A stretch of 14,602 nucleotides of DNA from UBA647 sp964400545 (GTDB lineage Bacteria > Acidobacteriota > Aminicenantia > UBA2199), in the NCBI GenBank assembly GCA_964400545.1, contig CAYNUG010000049.1, positions 1 through 14,602 of the forward strand. Reading direction: 5' to 3'. Positions 1-7,424 of this stretch are shown one piece after another (the first letter of the stretch is position 1; each line of letters begins with the position of its first letter). The position numbers and the translations under genes are program-made. Below the pieces are notes generated by a model, which ran no database searches, was not told where the DNA came from, and worked only from the letters and a program-made list of their open reading frames with translations.

Positions 1-600
1 GTTATAACTGAAAACAGTTCTCCCATTATTCTCAAGCGAAAAAGAAACTTTATAATTGACAAGAACAACCTGTTCCAAATATCCGGTTATCTGGATCATT
101 TCACTCCTGTCGCTTTTAAGAAATTTTTTACGCACAGGAAAATTAAAAAAAAGATTCTTAACAAGAATAGATGATCCCCGGGGATAAGGTATCGTTTCTT
201 TCCCGGCCAGGAGCCCCCCCCGGAATGAGAACCTTGCTCCATCACCTTCATCTCCGGATGAAGTTTCCAGATCAACATCAGAAACCTCAAGAATTGAAGA
301 AAGAGCCTCACCCCTGAATCCCAAAGTATTGAGAGTATCAAAATCAGAAAACTCACGAAATTTAGAAGTTGAATGCCTCATGAATGCAATCTCTACATCA
401 TCATTATCAAAACCCGAACCGTCATCTGTCACTCTGACAAGGGTCTTCCCTCCATGCTCAAGTTCGATCTTTATCATCCGGGCACCGGCATCCAAAGAAT
501 TCTCTACAAGTTCTTTTACCACCGACAGAGGCCTTTCTACGACTTCACCAGCCGCGATCTTTCTATATATTTCTTCCTTAAGTGTGACTATCTTTCCCAT
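1..600 (-). CDS. mutL: DNA mismatch repair protein MutL, N-terminal part (cut by window edge)
   Basis: The first 200 residues are visible and open to the window edge. MutL is the GHKL-type ATPase that couples MutS mismatch recognition to strand removal. The hallmark N-terminal motifs are in order: IAAGEVVERP (15-24), KELVENSLDAGA (29-40; E30 and N34 match the catalytic Glu and metal-binding Asn), DDGSG (59-63), RHSTSK (75-80), TLGFRGEAL (92-100) and LFFNFPVRKKFLK (about 150-161). The ATG at 600-598 is preceded by a GGAG Shine-Dalgarno five bases upstream, and the protein begins at the usual place for the family. The gene is divergent from def. A run of eight G (coding strand) at 221-214 encodes part of R127-G128-G129; as read here the frame stays intact through it. 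The linker and the C-terminal dimerisation/endonuclease region lie outside the window, so I cannot say whether this MutL carries the endonuclease motif. Confidence 0.96.
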   Translation of the reverse strand, partial: MGKIVTLKEEIYRKIAAGEVVERPLSVVKELVENSLDAGARMIKIELEHGGKTLVRVTDDGSGFDNDDVEIAFMRHSTSKFREFSDFDTLNTLGFRGEALSSILEVSDVDLETSSGDEGDGARFSFRGGLLAGKETIPYPRGSSILVKNLFFNFPVRKKFLKSDRSEMIQITGYLEQVVLVNYKVSFSLENNGRTVFSYN

Positions 601-625
601 AAGACTCCATTTAAATACAAAATCG

Positions 626-653
626 ATTATACCAGTTTAGACAATTAATTCAA
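626..653 (-). promoter_or_regulatory. Candidate sigma70-type promoter of mutL
   Basis: On the minus strand TTGAAT (653-648) is followed by a 16-base spacer and a perfect TATAAT (631-626). The -10 box is directly preceded by TGG, an extended -10 (TGn) element. Transcription would start near 619, giving a leader of about 20 bases that contains the GGAG ribosome site before the mutL ATG at 600. This was assigned by consensus only. Confidence 0.6.
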
Positions 654-673
654 AAAGTGCCTGTCCCCTTTTT
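652..673. repeat. Candidate dispersed repeat element, GTGCCTGTCCCC flanked by A5 and T5
   Basis: The plus strand reads A5, then GTGCCTGTCCCC, then T5. On the other strand this is A5, GGGGACAGGCAC, T5. The ends are mutually complementary (AAAAAG / CTTTTT) and the GC-rich core stands out from the AT-rich gap between the divergent mutL and def promoters. From memory, strings of the GGGGACAGGCAC type recur in many bacterial genomes, sometimes near REP-associated tyrosine transposases. There is only one copy in this window, so repeat status is not shown by the sequence. It touches the mutL -35 box. Confidence 0.35.
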
Positions 674-704
674 GCTATGTATACTCCTCGCAATTATATT
701 GAAA

Positions 705-733
705 TTGACTTGAAATGAGAAAAAAAATATAAT
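705..733 (+). promoter_or_regulatory. Candidate sigma70-type promoter of def-fmt-rsmB
   Basis: TTGACT (705-710), a 17-base spacer and a perfect TATAAT (728-733) form a near-consensus promoter. The expected transcription start is about 739-741. This falls on the upstream in-frame ATG at 740, and is a main reason for placing the def start at 758 instead. Confidence 0.7.
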
Positions 734-757
734 TAAGTTATGAGCATACAGGATTTA

Positions 758-1264
758 ATGGAAATATATAAGTATGGCGAAAATGTTCTGAAACAAAAAG
801 GACACCTGGTTGAGAATATTGATCAGGAGATTATTGATCTTATAAAAAAGATGAAGACCACAATGTACGGAACTCCCAATGCCATCGGACTCGCCGCACC
901 CCAGATCGGAGAATCCTTGATGCTTTCGGTAATTGATGTTTCAAGAGGTAATGAAGAGGATGGATTTACAATACTCCTGAACCCGTTTATCGAAGAAAAA
1001 GAAGGATATGAAACCGATACGGAAGGTTGTCTCTCTTTTCCGAATATATCTCTGGACATTCGCAGAAGTACAAAGATCTTTCTTAGAGGGATCGACATCA
1101 ACGGAAAAGATTATAAAAAGGAGTTTTCGGGATTTATGGCAAGGGTCATTCAACATGAAATAGACCATTTGAATGGTATATTAATAGCAGATCGGGTGTC
1201 ACCCCTTAAGAGGCAGCTAATGAAGAAGGAAATAAAAAAGCTGAAAAAAAATGGAGCGTGGTAA
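758..1264 (+). CDS. def: Peptide deformylase
   Basis: The enzyme removes the formyl group from the N-terminal methionine of new proteins at the ribosome exit. All three family motifs are present (numbered from the 758 start): GLAAPQIG at about 44-51, EGCLSFP at about 89-95 (Cys is a metal ligand) and QHEIDH at about 132-137 (two His metal ligands and the catalytic Glu). The length of 168 residues is normal. An in-frame ATG at 740 would add six residues. I prefer 758 because AGGA (750-753) lies just upstream of it, the predicted transcription start falls at about 740, and MEIYKYGENVLKQKG lines up with the usual N-terminus of the family. Leaderless translation from 740 remains possible. The 3' end overlaps fmt by 14 bases; the pair add and remove the same formyl group. 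Confidence 0.95.
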   Translation: MEIYKYGENVLKQKGHLVENIDQEIIDLIKKMKTTMYGTPNAIGLAAPQIGESLMLSVIDVSRGNEEDGFTILLNPFIEEKEGYETDTEGCLSFPNISLDIRRSTKIFLRGIDINGKDYKKEFSGFMARVIQHEIDHLNGILIADRVSPLKRQLMKKEIKKLKKNGAW

Positions 1265-2186
1265 AAATAAAATAGTTTTTTTCGGAACTTCTGAAGTTTG
1301 CATTCCCTTTCTGAAGTCGCTGAAAGATAAGTTCGATATATCCCTTATAGTTACACAACCTGATGCTTATGGAGGAAGAAAAAAAAAGCTGATCGAGCCG
1401 GCTGTAAAAAAATATGCAGTTGCAAATAAAATTAGATTTATTCAACCGGAAAAGCTGAACAGGGAAACTGCAGAGACGATAAAAGAGATCGAACCTGTGA
1501 TCGGAGTTGTTATATCTTACGGCAGATTTATACCTGGAAAAATATTCAGGATACCTGAATTCAATACTGTAAATGTTCATTTTTCACTTCTTCCCGATCT
1601 GAGAGGCGCTGCTCCTTATCAGAGAGCTATTGAAACCGGAATGGACAAGACGGGAATAACTATTTTCGAGATCGGAGTTAAAATGGACGAAGGAGATATC
1701 TGGTCAAATAAAGAATTTCGGATATACCCTGATGATACTTCGGAATCACTTTCGGAAAGAATGGGAGAAACCGGAGCTCCTTTTCTGGCAACAACTCTTC
1801 TTGCCATTATAAACGGTAAATTGATAAAAAGACCCCAGAACCATTCCCTCGCAACTTTTACAAAAGTGGTCACAAAAGAGGAGGGAAATATAAGTTGGGA
1901 GCTCACAGCCATAGAGATTTATAATAAATTCAGAGCATTTTATCCATGGCCTGGATTAACTTTCTTGTCGGGAGATAAAAAGATCGTTATTAAAGAAATG
2001 AACATATCACAGGGGGAAAGCGATCAGATCCCGGGAACGGTTCTTTCTCTTACAAAAGATACTCTCAAAGTATGTTGTGGCAGAAAAAGCGTGATCGAAA
2101 TTTCATTGATACTTCCACAGGGCAAGAAAGAAATGACCCCCTATACTTATTCTCTTGGAAATAATATTCCGGAAAAATTAGATTGA
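1251..2186 (+). CDS. fmt: Methionyl-tRNA formyltransferase
   Basis: Transfers a formyl group from 10-formyltetrahydrofolate to Met-tRNA(fMet) for translation initiation. The N-terminal Rossmann-like formyltransferase domain (about 6-190) opens with IVFFGTSEVCIPFL. It carries SYGRFIP (about 89-95) and the signature NVHFSLLPDLRGAAP (108-122), in which N108 and H110 match the catalytic Asn and His. The catalytic Asp is D146 in KMDEGD. The C-terminal domain (about 205-311) has the family's tRNA-binding OB-like region with FYPWPG at its start. The length of 311 residues is typical. The ATG at 1251 lies inside def in another frame and has only a weak A-rich upstream region, which suggests translational coupling to def. 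Its TGA overlaps the TTG start of rsmB. Confidence 0.96.
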   Translation: MERGKNKIVFFGTSEVCIPFLKSLKDKFDISLIVTQPDAYGGRKKKLIEPAVKKYAVANKIRFIQPEKLNRETAETIKEIEPVIGVVISYGRFIPGKIFRIPEFNTVNVHFSLLPDLRGAAPYQRAIETGMDKTGITIFEIGVKMDEGDIWSNKEFRIYPDDTSESLSERMGETGAPFLATTLLAIINGKLIKRPQNHSLATFTKVVTKEEGNISWELTAIEIYNKFRAFYPWPGLTFLSGDKKIVIKEMNISQGESDQIPGTVLSLTKDTLKVCCGRKSVIEISLILPQGKKEMTPYTYSLGNNIPEKLD

Positions 2187-3490
2187 ATATTCTCAGACCA
2201 TCACTTCAGGTTTTAAGCCGGTTTTTTGATAACAGAGAAATAAATCTCAAACTGATGATGTCTGACTATCTCAACAGCCATCCCGGGTTGAACAGAAATG
2301 AGATCACCCGCATCGTTTATGGAGTTACAAGGAAAGAAAAACTAATTGAATATATCAGTAGTAGATTTATTAACAGAAAATTTAAAAAGATAGATAAAGA
2401 TATCCGAATATTGTTGTTGATCGGAATATTCCTGATCCAATTTTCAGATTCATATCCTGATTATGCGGTCGTTAATGAGATTGTAGGATTAACTTCTGAT
2501 AAACGGGCAGGAGGGTTTCTAAATGCGGTACTAAGAAAGATCAGCAGAGAACATGAAGAAATTAACAAGATCATAAATAACATAGAAGATCCAATGATAA
2601 AATATTCGATCTCAGAAGAGATATACTATAATCTTGATCTTATCACTTCTGATATAGACGGCACTCTTGAATATCTTGATTCAGAACCTGTATTTCACGT
2701 TAGAATAAACAAAAAAGACATTGATCCGGAAAAAGTGAAAGAATCTTTTACAAAGAACAATATCCCTTACAAAATTATCAATCAGACAGGATTATTTGAG
2801 ATAGAAAATGCAGGACAAGTTGTCAGAACCATCCTCCCCGAACATGAGATCTATTTCCAAAACACGGGATCATTCGCTGTCTCTGCAGTAACATCATCAT
2901 TCGCCGGAGAAAGTATCCTCGATTGTTGCGCTGCCCCGGGAACAAAGACATTGACACTTTCGCAACTCTGTCCGGAGTCACAGATCGTTGCTTCCGATAT
3001 AAATCCGAACAGATTGAAATTGATTATCCCATATATAAATAATTCAGGAAGGCAAAACATCGAACTTGTTACAGGCGATATATGTTCTCCACCGGTTAAA
3101 AATGTTTTTAATACTGTGCTGATTGATGCTCCCTGCAGTTCCTCCGGAACATTAAGAAAAAATCCCGACCTTAAAAGTAAGATAAATCACGAAAATATTG
3201 AAAGAAACTCGATCAGGCAGATGAAAATACTTAAATCAGTTATGTCATGGGTAAACCCGGGTACAACAATAATCTATGCTGTTTGCTCATTCATTCAGAA
3301 TGAAACGGAGATAGTATTAAAAGATTCTATAGGAAATTTCAGATCTGATGAGTTTGAGATCCTTGAAGCAGGAAACATTCTTCAAAAATTTAACTTTAGA
3401 TCAAAAAAAGGAGAATTCGGGATTTTTCTTCTGCCGGACGGGGAACTGAACAACGATCTGTTCTACATTTCTGTGATCAGGAAAAAATGA
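2183..3490 (+). CDS. rsmB: 16S rRNA (cytosine-C5)-methyltransferase RsmB
   Basis: Predicted to methylate C967 (E. coli numbering) of 16S rRNA using S-adenosylmethionine. The first 130 residues or so form a NusB-like RNA-binding domain (DIRILLLIGIFLIQF, YAVVNEIVGL, GFLNAVLRKI). The rest is a Rossmann-fold RNA m5C methyltransferase. Motif I is LDCCAAPGTKT (247-257). The SAM-ribose acid is D272 in ASDINPNRL. Motif IV is DAPCSSSGT (C318) and motif VI is YAVCS (C368, the presumed nucleophile). The length of 435 residues fits RsmB rather than shorter NSUN-type relatives. The start is TTG at 2183, overlapping the fmt stop as TTGA, with GGAAAA about nine bases upstream. It is the last gene of the def operon and ends directly against the convergent phosphorylase gene. 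Confidence 0.94.
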   Translation: MNILRPSLQVLSRFFDNREINLKLMMSDYLNSHPGLNRNEITRIVYGVTRKEKLIEYISSRFINRKFKKIDKDIRILLLIGIFLIQFSDSYPDYAVVNEIVGLTSDKRAGGFLNAVLRKISREHEEINKIINNIEDPMIKYSISEEIYYNLDLITSDIDGTLEYLDSEPVFHVRINKKDIDPEKVKESFTKNNIPYKIINQTGLFEIENAGQVVRTILPEHEIYFQNTGSFAVSAVTSSFAGESILDCCAAPGTKTLTLSQLCPESQIVASDINPNRLKLIIPYINNSGRQNIELVTGDICSPPVKNVFNTVLIDAPCSSSGTLRKNPDLKSKINHENIERNSIRQMKILKSVMSWVNPGTTIIYAVCSFIQNETEIVLKDSIGNFRSDEFEILEAGNILQKFNFRSKKGEFGIFLLPDGELNNDLFYISVIRKK

Positions 3491-6025
3491 TCATCCCCAT
3501 TTGACGAGATTCATTTCCATACTGTCAGTCAGCAATTCATGTTTTGGGGTAATTCTGATCTTGAAACCAAGATTTCCTGTAGTCCTGCAAATTATACTTC
3601 CGGAGAAAATATCCCCGACACCACGATGGTCAGTCTTGTGCTCCAGCAATACCAATTCCGAACTCAGGAGACGGTCATCTCTCTCTATCCGACCGAAATA
3701 AACCTCAACTTTAATATCAGAAGGATCAATAGGTCCAAGATCCGCAACAACTTCAACTTTCATTTTTTCCCCAACCTTGAAATTACTTTTTTTATCATAA
3801 GTAACCTTTGAGATCGCAATATTTTCGAAATTCTTTTCAATATGCGCTTTCCACTTCATTAACTCTTTTAAAGGGGTGAAATCATCATCCTTAAGTTTGT
3901 TAAAATTTCCGGAAGCTTTTTTATAAAATCTTTCATTATATTCATTTACCATTCTAAAAGTATTAAAACGGGGCGCAAGTGTTGCTATCGAATTTTTTAC
4001 CTTCTCCATCCACTTTAAGGGGATACCATCCTTATCCCTCTCAAAGAACATCGGGACTATCTCATCCTCAAGGACAGAATATAAGGAATCACTTTCGACC
4101 TCGTCTCTGAACTGAGGATCTTCGATCGGAATTCTCTCACCTATGGTCCAGCCATTATCTCCATTGAAGCCTTCATCCCACCATCCGTCAAGGACAGAAA
4201 GATTCAGACCGCCATTGACTACAGATTTCATTCCTGATGTTCCTGAAGCTTCGAACAATCTGATAGGATTATTAAGCCAGAGATCAACACCCTGCACAAG
4301 GTATCTGGCAATATTCATATTATAATTTTCCAGAAAAACTACCCGGGATACAATATTGTCTGAATTAATAAAAGCGGCGATCCTCTTTATAATCTCTTTT
4401 CCCGGGTTATCCTGTGGATGTGCTTTCCCTGCAATTATGATTTGAACAGGACGTTGATTATTGAATAATAATTTTTTCAGTCTTTCAGGATCCCGGAAGA
4501 TAAGATCTCCCCTTTTATACGATGCAAATCTCCTTGCAAATCCTATCGTAAGGGCATTGGGAATTAAAATACCATCAAGGTTTTTCCCGGTACCATTAAA
4601 TATCCCTTTCTCTTTATATTGATCGCCCACTTTTCTGCGAACATAATCTATCAGTTTATCTTTTCTTATCTTCTTTATATTCCACAAAGATTCAGATGAC
4701 ACATCTTTAATGGCTTCAGTTAATTCACTACTACTTTGCCCATATGCCCATTTTTCTCCCAGATGAACATCAAGCAACTCCTTCATTTCTCTTGAAATCC
4801 AACTTTGGATATGAATACCATTCGTGATTGAGTGGACAGGTGTATGTTCAACAGGTGTATCCGCCCATAAATGATTCCACATTTTCACAGCCACATCACC
4901 ATGAAGTTTTGAGACACCATTTACATACGCACTATTAATTATTGCAGCAACTGTCATTGAAAACCCCGACATCTGATGCTTACCGGGATCTTTACCGGAC
5001 TTTATGAACTCATCAATCGTAAGCCCCAGTTTATTTACATAGCTTGAAAAATATTTTTTGATCAGCTCCGGGGAAAACTCATCATTTCCCGCCGAAACAG
5101 GTGTGTGAGTTGTAAAAACGGCAGATTTTTTTGATAATTCCAATGCTTCTTTTACATTCATTGAATACTTTTCAACAAATTGTAATGCCCTTTCAAATAA
5201 TGCAAAAGCGGAATGACCTTCATTAATATGTATCACTTCCGGCTCAAGCCCCAGCTCCTTTAGAACCCTCATTCCACCGATACCGAGAATGATCTCCTGT
5301 TTTAAGCGATGTTCTCTGTCTCCACCATAAAGTTGAGCCGTCAATTTCCTGTCTGTTTCAGAATTTTTTTCGATATTTGAATCAAGCATATATATTGAAA
5401 TTCTTCCTATATCAATCCTCCACACTTTAAGCCATACAGGATGTTCTGCAAGAAGAACATTGATCATCAGAGATGTCCCGGAACTGGAAAAAACTTCATG
5501 TATAGGCATGGAACTGAAATCATTAACTCGATAATAATCCTGTTGCCATCCATTTTTATCAAGTCTCTGCTGGAAATATCCTTCCTGATACAAAAGACCC
5601 ACTCCTATAAGATTTAGATCCAGATCGCTGGCTGATTTAATATGATCTCCTGAAAGGACACCCAATCCGCCTGAATATATCGGAATTCCTTCAGTAATTC
5701 CATACTCTGCAGAAAAATATGCTATCAGCTTTTGTCCTGAATTATCTTTTTCAGAAATATATTTTTCAAATCTTGCCGACACTTTTTTTAATAATTCCAG
5801 ATATTCCCGGTCCTTTGCCAGCTCATTAAGACGATCCTGATCCGCTCCTTTCAGAACCTTAACGGGATTATGATTTGATTTCTGCCATAATTCACTGTCA
5901 ATATCCTTGAAAAGGTTAAAAGCATCATGATTCCAGCAATACCATAAATTCTCAGAGATAGGTGCCAGAGATAACAATTCATCAGGCAGAACAGGTAAAA
6001 CATTAAATCTTTTAAATTCAGACAT
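3491..6025 (-). CDS. glgP: Alpha-glucan (glycogen) phosphorylase, GT35 family
   Basis: A cytoplasmic PLP enzyme that releases glucose 1-phosphate from alpha-1,4-glucans. The N-terminal segment (about 8-95, ISENLWYCWNHDAFNLF) looks like the DUF3417-type extension. The catalytic body contains IAYFSAEYGI (101-110), YSGGLGVLSGDH (117-128), INEGHSAFALFER (267-279), TTHTPVSAGND (305-315) and ITNGIH (400-405). The PLP lysine is K600 in EASGTSGMK. The GTSGMK form, in place of the GTGNMK of E. coli GlgP, and the beta-rich tail (about 735-844) match the Thermotoga/actinobacterial type of phosphorylase. The length of 844 residues is normal for that type. GGAGAG lies four bases before the ATG at 6025. 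No other glycogen gene is visible. Chain-length preference (glycogen or maltodextrin) cannot be told from the sequence. Confidence 0.94.
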   Translation of the reverse strand: MSEFKRFNVLPVLPDELLSLAPISENLWYCWNHDAFNLFKDIDSELWQKSNHNPVKVLKGADQDRLNELAKDREYLELLKKVSARFEKYISEKDNSGQKLIAYFSAEYGITEGIPIYSGGLGVLSGDHIKSASDLDLNLIGVGLLYQEGYFQQRLDKNGWQQDYYRVNDFSSMPIHEVFSSSGTSLMINVLLAEHPVWLKVWRIDIGRISIYMLDSNIEKNSETDRKLTAQLYGGDREHRLKQEIILGIGGMRVLKELGLEPEVIHINEGHSAFALFERALQFVEKYSMNVKEALELSKKSAVFTTHTPVSAGNDEFSPELIKKYFSSYVNKLGLTIDEFIKSGKDPGKHQMSGFSMTVAAIINSAYVNGVSKLHGDVAVKMWNHLWADTPVEHTPVHSITNGIHIQSWISREMKELLDVHLGEKWAYGQSSSELTEAIKDVSSESLWNIKKIRKDKLIDYVRRKVGDQYKEKGIFNGTGKNLDGILIPNALTIGFARRFASYKRGDLIFRDPERLKKLLFNNQRPVQIIIAGKAHPQDNPGKEIIKRIAAFINSDNIVSRVVFLENYNMNIARYLVQGVDLWLNNPIRLFEASGTSGMKSVVNGGLNLSVLDGWWDEGFNGDNGWTIGERIPIEDPQFRDEVESDSLYSVLEDEIVPMFFERDKDGIPLKWMEKVKNSIATLAPRFNTFRMVNEYNERFYKKASGNFNKLKDDDFTPLKELMKWKAHIEKNFENIAISKVTYDKKSNFKVGEKMKVEVVADLGPIDPSDIKVEVYFGRIERDDRLLSSELVLLEHKTDHRGVGDIFSGSIICRTTGNLGFKIRITPKHELLTDSMEMNLVKWG

Positions 6026-6045
6026 TAGCTCTCCAAAAGAATGGT

Positions 6046-6073
6046 ATTATAATCTATTTTGCAAAAATGACAA
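6046..6073 (-). promoter_or_regulatory. Candidate sigma70-type promoter of the phosphorylase gene
   Basis: On the minus strand TTGTCA (6073-6068), a 16-base spacer and a perfect TATAAT (6051-6046) lie in the 73 bp gap after the roadblock gene. The predicted start near 6039 leaves a leader of about 14 bases containing the GGAGAG ribosome site. This suggests the phosphorylase gene can be transcribed apart from the upstream pil operon. No convincing intrinsic terminator separates the two, so read-through is possible. Confidence 0.6.
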
Positions 6074-6098
6074 GTTAGGGATCAAAACAGGTGCTTTA

Positions 6099-6449
6099 TC
6101 AAAGAGATGCTATTATTTCTTCTCCATACAGACTCAGGAAGAACAATAGTTTTCCCATTATTAAATCTTTACCGCTCATAACAATCAGGAAATAATCGGC
6201 TGATACTGCATATATTAAAAGGGTTGATAATTCTCCTTCAAGAGTAAAATGTGATCTTTCAGATACAAACTTCAGATTTGATAATTTTGCCATGATATCT
6301 GCGATCTGGGCACCGGTCATATCTATATCCGGATCAGATTTATCAACATAATATTTTTTTTCCAGTTCCAATCCATCCTTTCCCCAAATTCCAATGATCT
6401 TCACTGAAGAATTTTTTTCTTTAATTTTATCAAAAGTCTTCTCAAACAA
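6099..6449 (-). CDS. Small roadblock/LC7-like protein, last gene of the pil operon
   Basis: The 116-residue product has no signal peptide or membrane segment and is probably cytoplasmic. Its pattern suggests the roadblock/LC7 fold, the family of MglB: a strand with a turn (KIIGIWGKDGLELEKKYY, 17-34), a helix (GAQIADIMAKLSNL, about 46-59), then strands (SHFTLEGELSTLLIYAVSADYFLIVMS) and a final helix (KLLFFLSLYGEEIIA). The assignment rests on fold-like pattern, not on a strict motif, so it is tentative. The start is TTG at 6449, eight bases inside the TPR gene, with GGGAG about eight bases upstream; no better start exists nearby. Roadblock proteins often form dimers that regulate small Ras-like GTPases; no GTPase gene is in the window. 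Confidence 0.6.
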   Translation of the reverse strand: MFEKTFDKIKEKNSSVKIIGIWGKDGLELEKKYYVDKSDPDIDMTGAQIADIMAKLSNLKFVSERSHFTLEGELSTLLIYAVSADYFLIVMSGKDLIMGKLLFFLSLYGEEIIASL

Positions 6450-7410
6450 TTCTCACACTCCCGACTTTAATTTTCTCTAAAAACCCTTCCAGGGCAATGA
6501 TCTTTAAATTAGCCTTTTCAATTCTTTTAACTTTTTCGATCTTTTCAATAAAAAGATTTCCATCAGTTCCTTCGTACAATTTGGCATAGACCTCTCTGGC
6601 ATCATTATAAAGTCCCTGTTTTAAATATAACATAGCCGCACTTTCAGTATCAAATGTATCTTCTTTTTTTACTTCGTTATCGATCACTTCAGATTTTTCT
6701 TCAATTTTATCTGATCTGTTCTCAAGTCCGAGATCACCGATATCCGACTTGGAAAACTTATCAAGTTCTTCAAGGGCAGATTCCACTTTCCCATGTACTT
6801 TTGCCATATCCGGGAGAATCCCCGTATCATCCTGGATATCTTTCTTGTCTTCCAGAGGTTCGCGAAACTCTATATCGGTTTCCGAAATACTAATATCCAA
6901 CTCATCTTCTGCTTCTCCCAGTAATTCAGGATCCTGGTTATCACTTTCTTTCATAAATCTTTCCAGATCTGCTTCCTTCATAGTATCTTCCAAAGCAGCC
7001 TTATCTCTTTCATATTTTTCAAATCCGATTGGAGATCCTGAAACACTCTTCTTGGCCCTGCTTATGCCTTCCTTTGCCTTTGAATTAAAAGGATCCAGGA
7101 ATAGCACTTTATCAAAAAAAAGCTTTGATTCGGCCACTTTTTCCCTTCCAATCAGAAGTTCTCCCTTTTCAAGAAGAAGATTAATGTTTTCCGGATACAA
7201 TTTCAGAAGTTTATCCAGAATATTTTCAGATTCTGAATATCTTTCCAAGCTTACAAGTATTCTATAATAAAGAAACCCTATCTGATAAGAAGAAGGAAAT
7301 TTTTCACGAAGATCAGCTGCAAAGGAAGATGCTTCTTTAAAATTTTTGTCTTTGACCAGGCTTTCAAGCCTTTCCAGACCTTCTCTTTCATTGATACTGT
7401 CAATACTCAT
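6442..7410 (-). CDS. Cytoplasmic tetratricopeptide (TPR) protein with acidic linker
   Basis: The 322-residue product has no signal peptide or transmembrane segment. Residues about 9-115 form about three TPR-like helical hairpins (FKEASSFAADLREKFP, YSESENILDKLLKLYPENINL, AESKLFFDKVLFLDPFN). A long, very acidic, probably disordered stretch follows (about 140-250, rich in D/E with runs such as LGEAEDELD). The C-terminus (about 252-322) has another TPR-like unit, ESAAMLYLKQGLYNDAREVYAKLYEG, and a final helix LEGFLEKIK. This layout suggests a scaffold or adaptor. The ATG at 7410 is directly preceded by an in-frame TAG, so it cannot start earlier. No ribosome site is at normal distance (the nearest, AGGAAGG, is about 18 bases away inside the previous gene), so reinitiation after that gene is possible. 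It overlaps the roadblock gene by eight bases. Confidence 0.8.
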   Translation of the reverse strand: MSIDSINEREGLERLESLVKDKNFKEASSFAADLREKFPSSYQIGFLYYRILVSLERYSESENILDKLLKLYPENINLLLEKGELLIGREKVAESKLFFDKVLFLDPFNSKAKEGISRAKKSVSGSPIGFEKYERDKAALEDTMKEADLERFMKESDNQDPELLGEAEDELDISISETDIEFREPLEDKKDIQDDTGILPDMAKVHGKVESALEELDKFSKSDIGDLGLENRSDKIEEKSEVIDNEVKKEDTFDTESAAMLYLKQGLYNDAREVYAKLYEGTDGNLFIEKIEKVKRIEKANLKIIALEGFLEKIKVGSVRIV

Positions 7411-7424
7411 CTAAATGAAAGTTT

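Noticed and set aside
96..356. Minus-strand open frame of 86 codons
   Set aside because: It lies wholly inside mutL in another frame, and its product is low-complexity hydrophobic with no natural start site. It is useful only as the frame that a one-base loss in the mutL G tract would enter.
329..648. Two plus-strand open frames opposite mutL
   Set aside because: They are antisense to well-conserved MutL motifs, have Ser/Ile/Phe-rich antisense composition and no ribosome sites.
740..757. Upstream ATG as the start of def
   Set aside because: It has no ribosome site and coincides with the predicted transcription start; the ATG at 758 has AGGA and matches the family N-terminus. It is kept only as a leaderless alternative.
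3480..3510. Bidirectional terminator between rsmB and the phosphorylase gene
   Set aside because: Only the six-base palindrome of the two stop codons is present; there is no stem with a T run on either strand.
6749..7267. Plus-strand open frame of 172 codons opposite the TPR gene
   Set aside because: Its Ser/Leu-rich product mirrors the acidic Lys/Glu/Asp-rich TPR protein on the other strand; it has no ribosome site and no recognisable domain.
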